In this document: in pieces, positions 56,191-64,000 of the stretch
Numbering within the stretch: position 1 is the first letter of the stretch
How the letters are laid out: every line of letters starts with the position of its first letter
NCBI RefSeq assembly: GCF_001952855.1
Contig: NZ_LPNO01000013.1
Span: 394,521-458,520 of the forward strand
DNA: 64,000 nucleotides
From: Pseudomonas sp. ATCC PTA-122608
Lineage (GTDB): Bacteria > Pseudomonadota > Gammaproteobacteria > Pseudomonadales > Pseudomonadaceae
Reading direction: 5' to 3'
Translations under genes and position numbers: made by a program
The notes under the pieces: model-generated
Databases searched by the model: none
Told to the model about the DNA's origin: nothing
What the model saw: the letters and a program-made list of their open reading frames with translations, nothing else

Positions 56191-57089
56191 TATCCAAGAT
56201 TCCCTTTCAGGCTGGGGACCGTGCCGCGAGCGATGGCGGCGATGGCGAAGGCGATACCGGCTACCAGAATGATTGCGGCACCGGACGGAATCGGCAGGTC
56301 GAAGATGATTGGCAGCAGGATCCCGCACAGGGTGCTGACGGTGGCGATCACCACCGAGATCCAGAAGAACCCCTTGAGCGACTGGCTCAACAGGCGTGCG
56401 GCGGCCGCCGGAATGACCAGCAACGCACCCACCAGGATCGCGCCGATGACCTTGACTGCCGCAACGGTGATGAGCGTCACCAGGATCACGAACAGATAGT
56501 CCAGGGTCTTCACCGCTACCCCGCGCACCGCCGCCAGTTGCGGGTTGAAGCTGGCCAGCATGATGCGGTTGTACAGCGGCAGGGCCAGGGCCATCACCAG
56601 TGAGCCGACAATCGCCAGCACCAGCAGGTCATTGCCGTTCACTGTCAGCACCGAGCCGAACAACACGTTTTCAAGGATGTGCACGTTGATCTTGCCCGCC
56701 AGAATCAGCAGCAGGCTCGCGCCCAGGGCCAGGGACACCGACAGGAACACGCCGATCAAGGTGTCCGGCGCCAGGCCGGTGCGGTTGCGCAAGTAGTTGA
56801 GCAGGATCCCGAACAACAGGCAGTAGCCAAACAGGCTGCCGTAAGGCCCGGTGTAGGGTTCACCCAGCAGAATGCCCACGGCCACGCCGGTCAAGGCAGC
56901 ATGGCCCACCGCTTCGGAAAAGAATGCAAAGCGCTTGACCACCACCAGGGTGCCCAAACCGCCCAGCACCGGGCCGATCAGCAGCCCGGCCAGCAGCGCG
57001 TTGACCACAAACCCATAGGCCAGTGCTTCCGGTAAATACCCGGAAGACGCCCAGCCCTGGACCATCAAGCGAAAGGCTTCGTAGCTCAT
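56190..57089 (-). CDS. fpvE: ABC-3-type permease FpvE
   Basis: A 299-residue inner-membrane permease of the zinc/manganese ABC-3 family with about eight or nine hydrophobic segments (first LAYGFVVNALLAGLLIGPVLGGLGTLVVV). The conserved region FSEAVGHAALTGVAVGILLG (about 55-74) is typical of ZnuB/MntB-type permeases. It transports the metal presented by FpvC and FpvF, driven by FpvD. It overlaps fpvD by 4 bp and fpvF by one base. Confidence 0.9.
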   Translation of the reverse strand: MSYEAFRLMVQGWASSGYLPEALAYGFVVNALLAGLLIGPVLGGLGTLVVVKRFAFFSEAVGHAALTGVAVGILLGEPYTGPYGSLFGYCLLFGILLNYLRNRTGLAPDTLIGVFLSVSLALGASLLLILAGKINVHILENVLFGSVLTVNGNDLLVLAIVGSLVMALALPLYNRIMLASFNPQLAAVRGVAVKTLDYLFVILVTLITVAAVKVIGAILVGALLVIPAAAARLLSQSLKGFFWISVVIATVSTLCGILLPIIFDLPIPSGAAIILVAGIAFAIAAIARGTVPSLKGNLG

Positions 57090-57832
57090 AAGGCCGGGCT
57101 CCGTGGGTGGGTGGAGAACAGGGTCAGCAGGCGGTCCGGGGTCAGCGCCTCCTTGGGCGTAGCGTCGAACAGCACGCGGCGGTTCAGCCCGGTGACGCGG
57201 TCAGCCAAGCGGCCGACGGCTTCCAGATCGTGTTCGATCCACAGCACGGTGATCCCGGCCTGGCGCCAGTCGCTCAGCAAGCGCTCGAACACCTGGATAC
57301 CGGCTTCATCCAGCGCCGACATCGGTTCGTCCAGCACCAGCAATTGCGGCGCCGGGATCAAGCCTTGTGCCAGCAGAACGCGCTGGCGCTCACCGCCAGA
57401 CAAGGCTCCCATGCGCCGTTTGCGCTTGTCCTGCATGCCGACCCGCTCCAGTGCGTCGCCAATCGCGGCAGCGTAGTGCTTTGACAGCCCGAGAAACGCC
57501 GGACGCCGCTGGCACATCGCAGCCATGAAGTCGTCGACAGTCATCGGCAAGCCCCTGTCGAACTCCAGCGCCTGGGGCACGTAGCCGATGGTGCCGGGTG
57601 CGTCCGGCCAGTGCAGGCTCAACTGGCCCTGGTGCGGCGTTTGCCCCAGCAGGGTCTTGATCAGCGAGCTTTTTCCGCCGCCGTTGGGCCCCACCAGCGC
57701 ATGAATACTGCCGGGCTGGACCTGGAAGCTCACCGCGTCGAGGATCACGGTACGGCCCAGGGTCAGTGCCACGTTATTGAAGTCGAGGGTCGGGCCAACG
57801 CTGGCCACGCTCAAGTGTTCAGCCGCCGTCAT
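57086..57832 (-). CDS. fpvD: ABC importer ATPase FpvD
   Basis: A 248-residue ATPase: Walker A GPNGGGKSS (about 48-56), signature LSGGERQRVLLAQGL (about 143-157), Walker B LLVLDEPMSALDEAG and switch His in WIEHDLEAVG. It belongs to the ZnuC/MntA class and powers FpvE. The ATGA overlaps with fpvC and fpvE show tight coupling. Confidence 0.91.
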   Translation of the reverse strand: MTAAEHLSVASVGPTLDFNNVALTLGRTVILDAVSFQVQPGSIHALVGPNGGGKSSLIKTLLGQTPHQGQLSLHWPDAPGTIGYVPQALEFDRGLPMTVDDFMAAMCQRRPAFLGLSKHYAAAIGDALERVGMQDKRKRRMGALSGGERQRVLLAQGLIPAPQLLVLDEPMSALDEAGIQVFERLLSDWRQAGITVLWIEHDLEAVGRLADRVTGLNRRVLFDATPKEALTPDRLLTLFSTHPRSPAL

Positions 57833-58749
57833 GCCCCGGACTCCTGAATCGCCCGCACCACGGTATTGAGGTTGCCGGTCATTTCCACTTCGTACTTTTC
57901 AGGGCTGTAGTCGCCGTAGGAGATGTGCGACAGCGGGTACAGCTTCACCCCGGATTCACGCTGGATGGTGTCGACGTAGCTGGACGGGAAGTCCATCTCT
58001 GAGAAGATCACTTTCACGTCCAGCTCCCGCAGTTGGTCGATGGTTTTCTTCAACTGGCTGGGGCTCGGTTCGATGCCATGTGCCGGTTCCACCACGGCAG
58101 TGACTTCCAGGCCGAATTCCCGCAGCAGGTAGTCATACGCCGCATGCACCGTGGCCACCCGCAGGTCGGGGTTGGGTGCGCTGGTGAGCTTGGCCAGGGC
58201 GCCGGCGCGCATCTGGCGCAGGCGCTTGCCGTAGGCGCGGGCGTTCTGGGTGTAGGTCTTGGCGTTGTCCGGGTCGAGTTTGCCCAGTTCCCGGGCAATG
58301 TTGTTCACCTGGGCAATCGAGGCGCTGATGGACAGGAAGGTGTGCGGGTTGACCACCTTGCCGGCACCGCGGGCGGCGTTGCCGGTGGCGGCCAGCAGCG
58401 GCACGTTGGCGTTGGCCTCGATCACCGGGATGTCCGGGTGCTCACTGGTGGCGATCATGCGGTCGGCGAAATCGTCATGGCCGACACCATTGAGCACGAT
58501 CACATCCAGGGTGCCGATGCGCTTGATGTCTTCGGCACGGGGCTCGTAGGCGTGTGGGTTGAAGCCGGCCGGAATCAACGGCACGACTTCAGCTTTGTCC
58601 CCGACGATATTGGCCACGTAGCTGTAATACGGGTGCAGGGTGATGCCGATGCGCAGGCGTTTGGCAGGGTCGGCACTCGCGAATGGGGCCAGCAGCACGG
58701 TAATCAGGCCGACCAGCACCAGGCGTAATAATGGAGATGAAATAGACAT
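57829..58749 (-). CDS. fpvC: periplasmic metal-binding protein FpvC
   Basis: A 306-residue cluster-9 binding protein with signal peptide LVLVGLITVLLAPFASADP. Metal-ligand-type histidines occur in TLHPYYSYVANIVGD, PAGFNPHAYEPRAED and VNPHTFLS; a late acidic site lies in SEMDFPSSYVD. In P. aeruginosa FpvC binds the iron released when pyoverdine is reduced in the periplasm and delivers it to FpvDE. It lies 25 bp after fpvK, the only visible gap in this otherwise overlapping operon. Confidence 0.91.
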   Translation of the reverse strand: MSISSPLLRLVLVGLITVLLAPFASADPAKRLRIGITLHPYYSYVANIVGDKAEVVPLIPAGFNPHAYEPRAEDIKRIGTLDVIVLNGVGHDDFADRMIATSEHPDIPVIEANANVPLLAATGNAARGAGKVVNPHTFLSISASIAQVNNIARELGKLDPDNAKTYTQNARAYGKRLRQMRAGALAKLTSAPNPDLRVATVHAAYDYLLREFGLEVTAVVEPAHGIEPSPSQLKKTIDQLRELDVKVIFSEMDFPSSYVDTIQRESGVKLYPLSHISYGDYSPEKYEVEMTGNLNTVVRAIQESGA

Positions 58750-58774
58750 GGTCTTCTCTCGCTACAGCGTGAAT

Positions 58775-59335
58775 TCAATGACGATGCTGGCGGGTGACAC
58801 CGGCATCGAATTGCGCGACCACTTGCTGCCAGCCCGCGCTGATCAGCGCCTGGTCAGTGAGGTCGGTGGGGGCGGTGAGGTTGGCGCTGCGGTTGAGCCA
58901 GATATCCGGCTCGGCACCACGGATGCGCATCAACAACGAACCGCTGAGGTCCGGTGTCTGGCTCAGGCCCAGGTAGGCCGCGTCCAGCAACTGCCAGCGG
59001 TGGTCGCCGCGGCTCACCGAGCTGGCGTCCTGGGCGAAGGGCGCAAAGCCTTCCTCGCCCAGTTGCTCAGGCGTCGGCAGGGTGCTGTGTTCTTCCTGCA
59101 GCAAGTGGATTTCGTCCAGGGTCACCCGCAGGTCGGCGTAGATGCCTTGCTCGGCGGCGCTGAGGTCGCGGCGGGCGTCCAGTTGGTGGCTGGGCACGGC
59201 GGCGATCTCCTGGCTTTCACCGCGCAAGGCCACCACGGTGCCGGCAACGGCGAGGATGATCAGGCACAACAGCAGGACATACAGGGTTTCATGGCCGGCA
59301 CCGGCAGGGCGCACGACTTGGGTTGTACGGCTCAT
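58775..59335 (-). CDS. fpvK: periplasmic/membrane accessory protein FpvK
   Basis: A 186-residue protein with one N-terminal membrane anchor (ETLYVLLLCLIILAVAGTVVALRG, about 16-39) and a periplasmic remainder with no cysteine. It has no recognisable enzyme motif. Identity rests on position: the fourth gene of the PepSY-led operon, 4-bp overlap with fpvJ, and length fitting P. aeruginosa FpvK. It is proposed to assist FpvG in releasing iron from ferripyoverdine. Confidence 0.82.
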   Translation of the reverse strand: MSRTTQVVRPAGAGHETLYVLLLCLIILAVAGTVVALRGESQEIAAVPSHQLDARRDLSAAEQGIYADLRVTLDEIHLLQEEHSTLPTPEQLGEEGFAPFAQDASSVSRGDHRWQLLDAAYLGLSQTPDLSGSLLMRIRGAEPDIWLNRSANLTAPTDLTDQALISAGWQQVVAQFDAGVTRQHRH

Positions 59336-59661
59336 TGGGGCTGGATATCCGCTTGGTCGATTTCCACAACGTGGCCGGGGCCCGCATCAAACAACACGTA
59401 GAACTCGGCGGACGGTTTCTTGAAGGTCAGCTTCGAGTCTTCACCCAGCTTGCCGGGCACCAGGATGGTTTCGTCATAGCCGATCACATCCAGGGTCACG
59501 CCGGGGGCGCCGCTGCCATCGGAGAAACCGCCGGTGCACTGGATCTGCTCGCCGGGGATTTCCTTGCATTCGCACATCGGGTTGTGGGCGAGGGCGACGG
59601 TACTGAAACCGGCGCCGAGGATCAGCACGCCACAGGCACGGGCCAATTGCTGCAAGGTCAT
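59332..59661 (-). CDS. fpvJ: periplasmic accessory protein FpvJ
   Basis: A 109-residue exported protein with signal peptide GVLILGAGFSTVALA. The mature start holds three closely spaced cysteines and a His (HNPMCECKEIPGEQIQC), which could bind metal or form a disulfide. The rest looks beta-rich (VTLDVIGYDETILVPGKLG, EFYVLFDAGPGHVVEI). Known as part of the FpvG-associated complex; the reaction is not defined. It overlaps fpvH and fpvK by 4 bp each. Confidence 0.83.
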   Translation of the reverse strand: MTLQQLARACGVLILGAGFSTVALAHNPMCECKEIPGEQIQCTGGFSDGSGAPGVTLDVIGYDETILVPGKLGEDSKLTFKKPSAEFYVLFDAGPGHVVEIDQADIQPQ

Positions 59662-60197
59662 GGTTTAACTCCTCGTTTTTTCAGCCAGTCGATGGTGGCC
59701 GGCGATGCCTGGCTCAAGGGAATGGAGGCCTGGTGCATGGCGCCGTCCCAGCCTTCCATGGTGATCCACACTTCGGCGTCCAGTGGGGTGCGTTCGGGGA
59801 TCGGCAGCATGGCGCCCATGCGATACGGTGTGCCGAAGAAGATCACCCCGGCGGCCCGCAGGCTGCGAGGCTTGCCGATGCGCAGGTAGGTCGCCTTGAC
59901 CTGGTCGATGCAGGTGGCACACAGGGCGGCATTGAAGGACTTCATCGGGCCTGCCGGGTCGGGGCGCGGCGGCTCGTTGCGCAGTTCGGCGAGTTTCAGG
60001 CTCCAGGGGCCGACCTGTACTTCGCCGATCTCCCGCTCGCCAAGACCGCTGTCACCGCGAAACAGCGCGGCGTCGGCAAAGTACTTGGGCATAAAGCCCA
60101 GGGGCACCAGAATCAGCAGGATATTGATGTGGAAGCGCCACTTGAGCCAGAAGGCGCGCAGGGGAGAGGGCGGGTTAATCGTCGTGGCCTTGTTCAT
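59658..60197 (-). CDS. fpvH: membrane-anchored accessory protein FpvH
   Basis: A 179-residue protein with one membrane segment (INILLILVPLGFMPKYFA, about 24-41) and a periplasmic domain with a CxxC motif (LCATCIDQVKATYLRIGKP, about 93-111). The CxxC may bind metal or take part in electron transfer near the reductase. It follows fpvG with a 4-bp overlap, in the P. aeruginosa fpvGHJK order. The molecular role remains unproven. Confidence 0.83.
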   Translation of the reverse strand: MNKATTINPPSPLRAFWLKWRFHINILLILVPLGFMPKYFADAALFRGDSGLGEREIGEVQVGPWSLKLAELRNEPPRPDPAGPMKSFNAALCATCIDQVKATYLRIGKPRSLRAAGVIFFGTPYRMGAMLPIPERTPLDAEVWITMEGWDGAMHQASIPLSQASPATIDWLKKRGVKP

Positions 60198-61396
60198 CGG
60201 TTGCCCTCCGTGGTTTCAGCCTGTCCAAGCGGATTTTCCAGCGGTTGCCGGCGCACCTTGGCGCCACGCTTGAGTGCGTTGAGCGTGGCCAGCGCCGTGC
60301 GTTTGCTCCAGATCAGCAGACCGCTCAAGACCATCATGCTCAGTACCAAACCGAAGAAGAACCAGATCATCTTGATCCACAGTCCGCCAAAATCCCCGGT
60401 GTGCAGCGGGCGCATGGATTCGGTGACGAACTCCAGGCCGGAGCGGTCGGACAGCAGGTGCGAGGCGGCGATTTCGCCGTTGTAAGGGTTGATTTGCGCG
60501 GTTTGGTACATCAGCGGGTACCAGCCCCGGCCACCAATCATCAAATGGCTATAGGCCGTCGCCGGCAGGCTGACGAAACTGGCTTCCAGGCCTGGAATGC
60601 GCTGGGTGGCGATGTCGATTGCCTCGTCCAGGGGAATCATCGGCGCACGCACGCCTGGGCTGGACAGGGGCACCTTGTCCCGGGTGATCACCGGGACAAT
60701 TGGTTCACTGGAAATCGAGATCTGGTTATCGAAGAGAATCGCCTGAATCAGAAACCAGGTGCCGGTTATGGAAATGACTGCAATAAACCAGATCGACCAG
60801 ATCCCGCTCAATCGGTGAAAGTCACCCCAGAAGATTCGCGCGCCATGGTTGAAACGCAGGGTCGGCTTGAAAAAGCCTTTCCAGAAACGCTTGTAGACCA
60901 CCAGGCCCGTAACCAGCGAGGCCAGCAGCGGCAAACCCAGCAACGAGACCAGGTACCAGCCCCAACTGAAACCGTTGGTGAACGGCACCAGCCACCAGCC
61001 GTGCAGTGCGCGGGTGAATTGTTGGAAGTCGAACGCCGGGGCGATCCCCTGGATCACCCCTGTGTAGGGGTTGACGAACACTTCTACGGTGCGCCCGTCG
61101 GGATAGGCCACGTTCGACGTCAGGGCGAAATGCGACTCGTCGGGGCGGCTCAGGGATTTGACGATGGTCTGCGGCTCGGCGCGGTTCATGGCCTCGATGA
61201 CTTGTTCGTAGCTGAGCAGTTCGGCATCGTCCGACGGCTTGCTGGCGCGGATGTCCGGGTTGGCCAGCCAGACGATCTCCTGGCTGACCACCGCCAGGGT
61301 GCCAGTGACGCAGACGATCAGCACAAAGAACCAGATGGGCAATGCCAGCCAGCTGTGCACGAGAAACCAGAGTTTTGAGCGTGACTTCTTCGACAT
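60194..61396 (-). CDS. fpvG: PepSY-type inner-membrane ferripyoverdine reductase FpvG
   Basis: A 400-residue PepSY-TM protein. Four transmembrane helices are visible: about 14-37 (ALPIWFFVLIVCVTGTLAVVSQEI), 140-165, 190-215 (WSIWFIAVISITGTWFLI) and 345-367 (IWFFFGLVLSMMVLSGLLIWS). Histidines in or near them (RALHGWW, DFHRLSGIW, PLHTGDFG) could hold heme. Two PepSY-like periplasmic stretches lie between. FpvG reduces Fe(III) in ferripyoverdine so that iron is freed for FpvCDEF. It is the first gene of the operon, with a PvdS-box-like site upstream. Confidence 0.9.
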   Translation of the reverse strand: MSKKSRSKLWFLVHSWLALPIWFFVLIVCVTGTLAVVSQEIVWLANPDIRASKPSDDAELLSYEQVIEAMNRAEPQTIVKSLSRPDESHFALTSNVAYPDGRTVEVFVNPYTGVIQGIAPAFDFQQFTRALHGWWLVPFTNGFSWGWYLVSLLGLPLLASLVTGLVVYKRFWKGFFKPTLRFNHGARIFWGDFHRLSGIWSIWFIAVISITGTWFLIQAILFDNQISISSEPIVPVITRDKVPLSSPGVRAPMIPLDEAIDIATQRIPGLEASFVSLPATAYSHLMIGGRGWYPLMYQTAQINPYNGEIAASHLLSDRSGLEFVTESMRPLHTGDFGGLWIKMIWFFFGLVLSMMVLSGLLIWSKRTALATLNALKRGAKVRRQPLENPLGQAETTEGNR

Positions 61397-61463
61397 GTGA
61401 ATAAGGGTCTTGATCGGAGGGAGGCAGTAAAGGCCCGGAAAACGCCGCCCGTAGCTTTTGCTG

Positions 61464-61487
61464 ACGCGAGCGGCTGTATCTAAGTTA
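61464..61487 (-). promoter_or_regulatory. candidate PvdS-dependent promoter of fpvGHJKCDEF
   Basis: Read on the minus strand: TAACT (61487-61483), 16 bp, CGT (61466-61464). This matches TAAAT-N16-CGT with one mismatch and lies 67 bp before fpvG. The spacing is exact but the -35 element is weak, so the call is tentative. Confidence 0.5.
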
Positions 61488-61647
61488 AGACGGATGAGAA
61501 ATGCAAAACCCTAAGGCGGATATGAAAGTAAATGTTTCAGATAGCCATTCATGCAACACGAAACATGTTCCGAGTCATCACCAAGGCGGGATTGATGGGG
61601 CGGGGGCGCTGCCTATGATGGAGCCATACCGTTGAGCGAGCCCAATA

Positions 61648-63069
61648 ATGACTTCTGCCAGAACCCTCTACGACAAACACATCGACTCCCACACGGTGTG
61701 CCGCCTGGATGACCAGGGCCATGTGCTGCTGTATATCGACCGTCAGGTAATAAATGAATACACCAGCCCGCAAGCCTTCAGCGGCTTGCGCGAGGCAGGC
61801 CGTGGCGTATGGCGCCCCGGCACGGCGCTGGCGGTGGTCGACCATGTGAACCCCACCACGCCCAAGCGCATCGCGACCATGCCGGATGCGGGCGGCGCGC
61901 GCCAAGTGTCGTACCTGGCGGAAAACTGCCGGGACTTCGGGATTGAGCTGCTGGATATCCTCGACAAGCGCCAAGGCATCGAACATGTGATCGCCCCGGA
62001 GCAGGGTTTCATTCTGCCGGGCATGGTGATCGCTGCCGGCGACAGCCACACCACCACTTACGGTGCCTTGGGCGCGTTCGGCTTTGGCATCGGCACCTCG
62101 GAAATCGAGCATTTGCTGGCCTCGCAAACCCTGGTCTACAAGCGCCTGAAAAGCCTGCGCGTGACCGTGGACGGCGAACTGGCCCACGGCCTGACTTCCA
62201 AAGACGTGATCATGGCGCTGATCGGCAAGATCGGCGCTTCGGGAGCCACCGGCTACGCTATTGAGTTTTGCGGTTCGACCATCGATGCCCTGAGTGTCGA
62301 GGCGCGCATGACCATCTGCAATATGGCGGTAGAAGCGGGCGCCCGTGGTGCGTTCATGGCGCCGGACGAAAAAGTCTTCACCTACCTCAAGGGCAAACCC
62401 CGCGCGCCGAAGGGCGAGTTGTGGGAGCGCGCCCTGGTGGGCTGGCGCCAATTGCACTCGGATGCCGACGCGGTGTTCGACCTCGAAGTGCAACTGGACG
62501 CCACCGGCCTGGAGCCGATGGTCACCTGGGGCACCAGCCCTGACCAGGCCGCGCCCATCGGCGCCCGCGTGCCAGACCCGCAAGACGTCAGCGACCTGAT
62601 CCTGCGCCAGGACATGCGCCGCGCCCTGAACTACATGGGCCTGGAAGCCGGCATGCCGTTGAGTGAGATCGTCATCAGCCATGCGTTTATCGGCTCCTGC
62701 ACCAACGCCCGCATCGAAGACCTGCGCGATGCCGCCAGCGTCGTGCGCGGCAAGCACGTGGCCGACCATGTGCGGGCGATGATCGTGCCGGGCTCCACCG
62801 AAGTGCGTGACCAGGCCGAAGCCGAAGGCCTTGCTGCGATCTTTATCGAGGCCGGGTTTGAATGGCGCCAGTCCGGGTGCTCGATGTGCCTGGCAATGAA
62901 CGACGACGTGCTGGAGGCGGGCGACCGCTGCGCCTCCAGCACCAACCGCAACTTCGAAGGCCGCCAGGGCGCGGGTGCGCGCACTCACCTGATGAGCCCG
63001 GCCATGGTTGCAGCCGCCGCCATCACCGGCCGCCTGACGGACATTCGCCACTTTGGAGACCGCACATGA
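61648..63069 (+). CDS. aconitase-family large subunit, LeuC paralogue
   Basis: A 473-residue hydro-lyase subunit. Fe-S cysteines are visible in HAFIGSCTNARIEDLRDA (about residue 351) and SGCSMCLAMN (about 411-414); GDSHTTTYGALGAFGFGIGTSE is the family core. Length matches 3-isopropylmalate dehydratase LeuC, but the sequence differs widely from the canonical Pseudomonas LeuC I recall, for example AVVDHVNPTTPKR in place of the usual DHNVPT block. No leuB lies nearby. It overlaps its small-subunit gene as ATGA. It may act on citraconate, 2-methylmalate or a similar hydroxyacid rather than serve leucine synthesis. Confidence 0.83.
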   Translation: MTSARTLYDKHIDSHTVCRLDDQGHVLLYIDRQVINEYTSPQAFSGLREAGRGVWRPGTALAVVDHVNPTTPKRIATMPDAGGARQVSYLAENCRDFGIELLDILDKRQGIEHVIAPEQGFILPGMVIAAGDSHTTTYGALGAFGFGIGTSEIEHLLASQTLVYKRLKSLRVTVDGELAHGLTSKDVIMALIGKIGASGATGYAIEFCGSTIDALSVEARMTICNMAVEAGARGAFMAPDEKVFTYLKGKPRAPKGELWERALVGWRQLHSDADAVFDLEVQLDATGLEPMVTWGTSPDQAAPIGARVPDPQDVSDLILRQDMRRALNYMGLEAGMPLSEIVISHAFIGSCTNARIEDLRDAASVVRGKHVADHVRAMIVPGSTEVRDQAEAEGLAAIFIEAGFEWRQSGCSMCLAMNDDVLEAGDRCASSTNRNFEGRQGAGARTHLMSPAMVAAAAITGRLTDIRHFGDRT

Positions 63070-63680
63070 GCCTGCAACCTTTCACCCGGATCACCGGCAA
63101 GGCCGCGCCGATGCTAGCGGCCAATATCGACACCGACGTGATCATGCCCAAGCAGTTTCTCAAGGGCATCGACCGTAACGGGCTGGATCGCGGTTTGTTC
63201 TTTGATTTGCGCTTTTTGGCGTCGGGCGAACCAAATCCGGAGTTTGTGCTGAACCAGTCAGCCTGGCAGGGTGCGAGCTTTATGGTGGTGGGGCCGAATT
63301 TTGGCTGTGGTTCCAGCCGGGAGCATGCGGTGTGGGGCTTGAAGCAGATGGGCATTCGCGCGCTGATCGGCAGCAGCTTTGCGGGGATTTTCTATGACAA
63401 CTGCCAGCGTAATGGGGTGTTGTTGATCACGCTGGAGGAGGCGGTGTTGCAGCGGTTGGGGCAGACAGTGAGTCAGCCTGAACAGGCGCTGATCAGTGTG
63501 GATCTTGAGGCGCAGGAGATTCTTTTGGCGGACGGGCAGGTGATTGGGTTTCAGATTGATACGTTGCGTAAGACTGCGTTGTTGTTGGGGTTGGATGCTA
63601 TCGGTACGACGTTGCAGCGCAGTGAGCAGATCAAGGTGTTTGAGCGGGGGCATCTGGCGGCCAATCCCTGGCTCGGGTGA
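63066..63680 (+). CDS. aconitase-family small subunit, LeuD paralogue
   Basis: A 204-residue small (swivel) subunit: TDVIMPKQFLKGIDRNGLDRGLFFDLRF, then the substrate-loop segment FGCGSSREHAVWGLKQMGIRALIG and SFAGIFYDNCQRNGVL. It combines with the overlapping large subunit to form a heterodimeric hydro-lyase. The ATG overlaps the large-subunit stop by 4 bp. Repeat element D begins 40 bp past its stop. Length fits LeuD. Confidence 0.85.
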   Translation: MSLQPFTRITGKAAPMLAANIDTDVIMPKQFLKGIDRNGLDRGLFFDLRFLASGEPNPEFVLNQSAWQGASFMVVGPNFGCGSSREHAVWGLKQMGIRALIGSSFAGIFYDNCQRNGVLLITLEEAVLQRLGQTVSQPEQALISVDLEAQEILLADGQVIGFQIDTLRKTALLLGLDAIGTTLQRSEQIKVFERGHLAANPWLG

Positions 63681-63720
63681 TGGGCCTGGTGTTGCAGGTT
63701 GACTGGTGTGAAATTGCGTA

Positions 63721-64000
63721 CATATCCGTTATTTAGGTAACGGCGGGCTATGGTTCCGCTCTTACAGCGGGTCACTTTTGAAAAGCGCAAAAGTAACCAA
63801 AACGCTCTGCCCCGCCTGTCGGCACCTCGCCTAGGCTCGGTGTTCCCTCACTCCGGTATTGCTCCGCGGGCCGCCGCGACGGGCCATCCATGGCCCGGCG
63901 CGGCTAAACCGGCGTCCTGCCGGTTTACCCGCTCCGCAATACCTGCGTTCGGCCTCGGGCTGAATGGGGCAGTCAGATCAAAATCAAAAGCAGATCAAAA
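63721..64000. repeat. long inverted-arm repeat element, copy D (cut by window end)
   Basis: Left arm only: CATATCCGTTATTTAGGTAA, the TTACAGCGGGTCACTTTTG block, CTCACTCCGG and ACCGGCGTCCTGCCGGTTTA. It is nearly identical to the left arm of copy A, down to GGGCTGAATGGGGCAGTCAG. The remainder is outside the window. It lies downstream of the leuD-like gene. Confidence 0.85.

Overview
The window is chromosomal DNA of a fluorescent Pseudomonas, most likely of the P. fluorescens group. It is GC-rich and carries a pyoverdine locus (pvdS, pvdG, pvdL, pvdH, an MbtH gene and the fpvGHJKCDEF iron-release operon), an acyclic-terpene (atu) operon, a Dsb/two-component cassette ordered as in P. aeruginosa, and many REP doublets of the type found in P. 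fluorescens. I saw no tRNA, rRNA, CRISPR array, transposase or prophage gene.

Layout. (1) 1-6.1 kb: an operon on the minus strand for an organophosphorus-type ABC importer (binding protein, phosphodiesterase-like enzyme, two permeases, ATPase, HAD phosphatase cut by the window edge), divergent from a GntR/UTRA regulator. Two TGGTCTAG-type operators lie between them. (2) 6.9-17.4 kb: ordinary genes: M20 amidohydrolase, MscS-type channel, small membrane protein, YegS lipid kinase, a NarL-type two-component pair, an HPt-like protein without the phospho-histidine, cheV with a clear FliA (sigma-28) promoter, a MOSC protein, ppnP and a DEDDh exonuclease. (3) 17.5-27.7 kb: atuABCDEF with its TetR repressor gene atuR and two mirror-image operators; atuG and atuH are not next to it. 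(4) 27.8-45.1 kb: a periplasmic binding protein, a pvdYII-like acetyltransferase, pvdS with Fur box, pvdG and the 4312-residue NRPS pvdL. (5) 45.2-52.9 kb: an unknown beta-rich protein, dsbG, a TlpA-like protein, dsbD, a copper-type two-component pair (dsbRS-like) and an AmpDh3-like amidase. (6) 53.1-61.4 kb: pvdH, mbtH-like, a 295-bp duplication carrying a remnant of fpvF, and fpvGHJKCDEF. (7) 61.6-63.7 kb: a second-type leuCD pair.

How the parts work together. PvdS, made under Fur control, should drive pvdYII, pvdG, pvdL and pvdH. Boxes of the form TAAAT (or TAATT)-N16-CGT precede pvdYII, pvdG and pvdH, and a weaker one precedes fpvG. PvdH supplies diaminobutyrate to PvdL, PvdG edits mis-primed carriers, and the MbtH-like protein assists adenylation domains. 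FpvGHJK and FpvCDEF recover iron from imported ferripyoverdine. The remaining pyoverdine synthetases and the receptor are not in this window.

The most unusual structure is a family of long non-coding elements (about 0.82-1.17 kb) at 6119-6938, 19436-20602, 29647-30473 and 63721 to the window end. Each complete copy has imperfect inverted arms of about 270 bp starting CATATCCG around a core with REP doublets. One copy sits inside the atu operon and has its core amplified to three 192-bp units.
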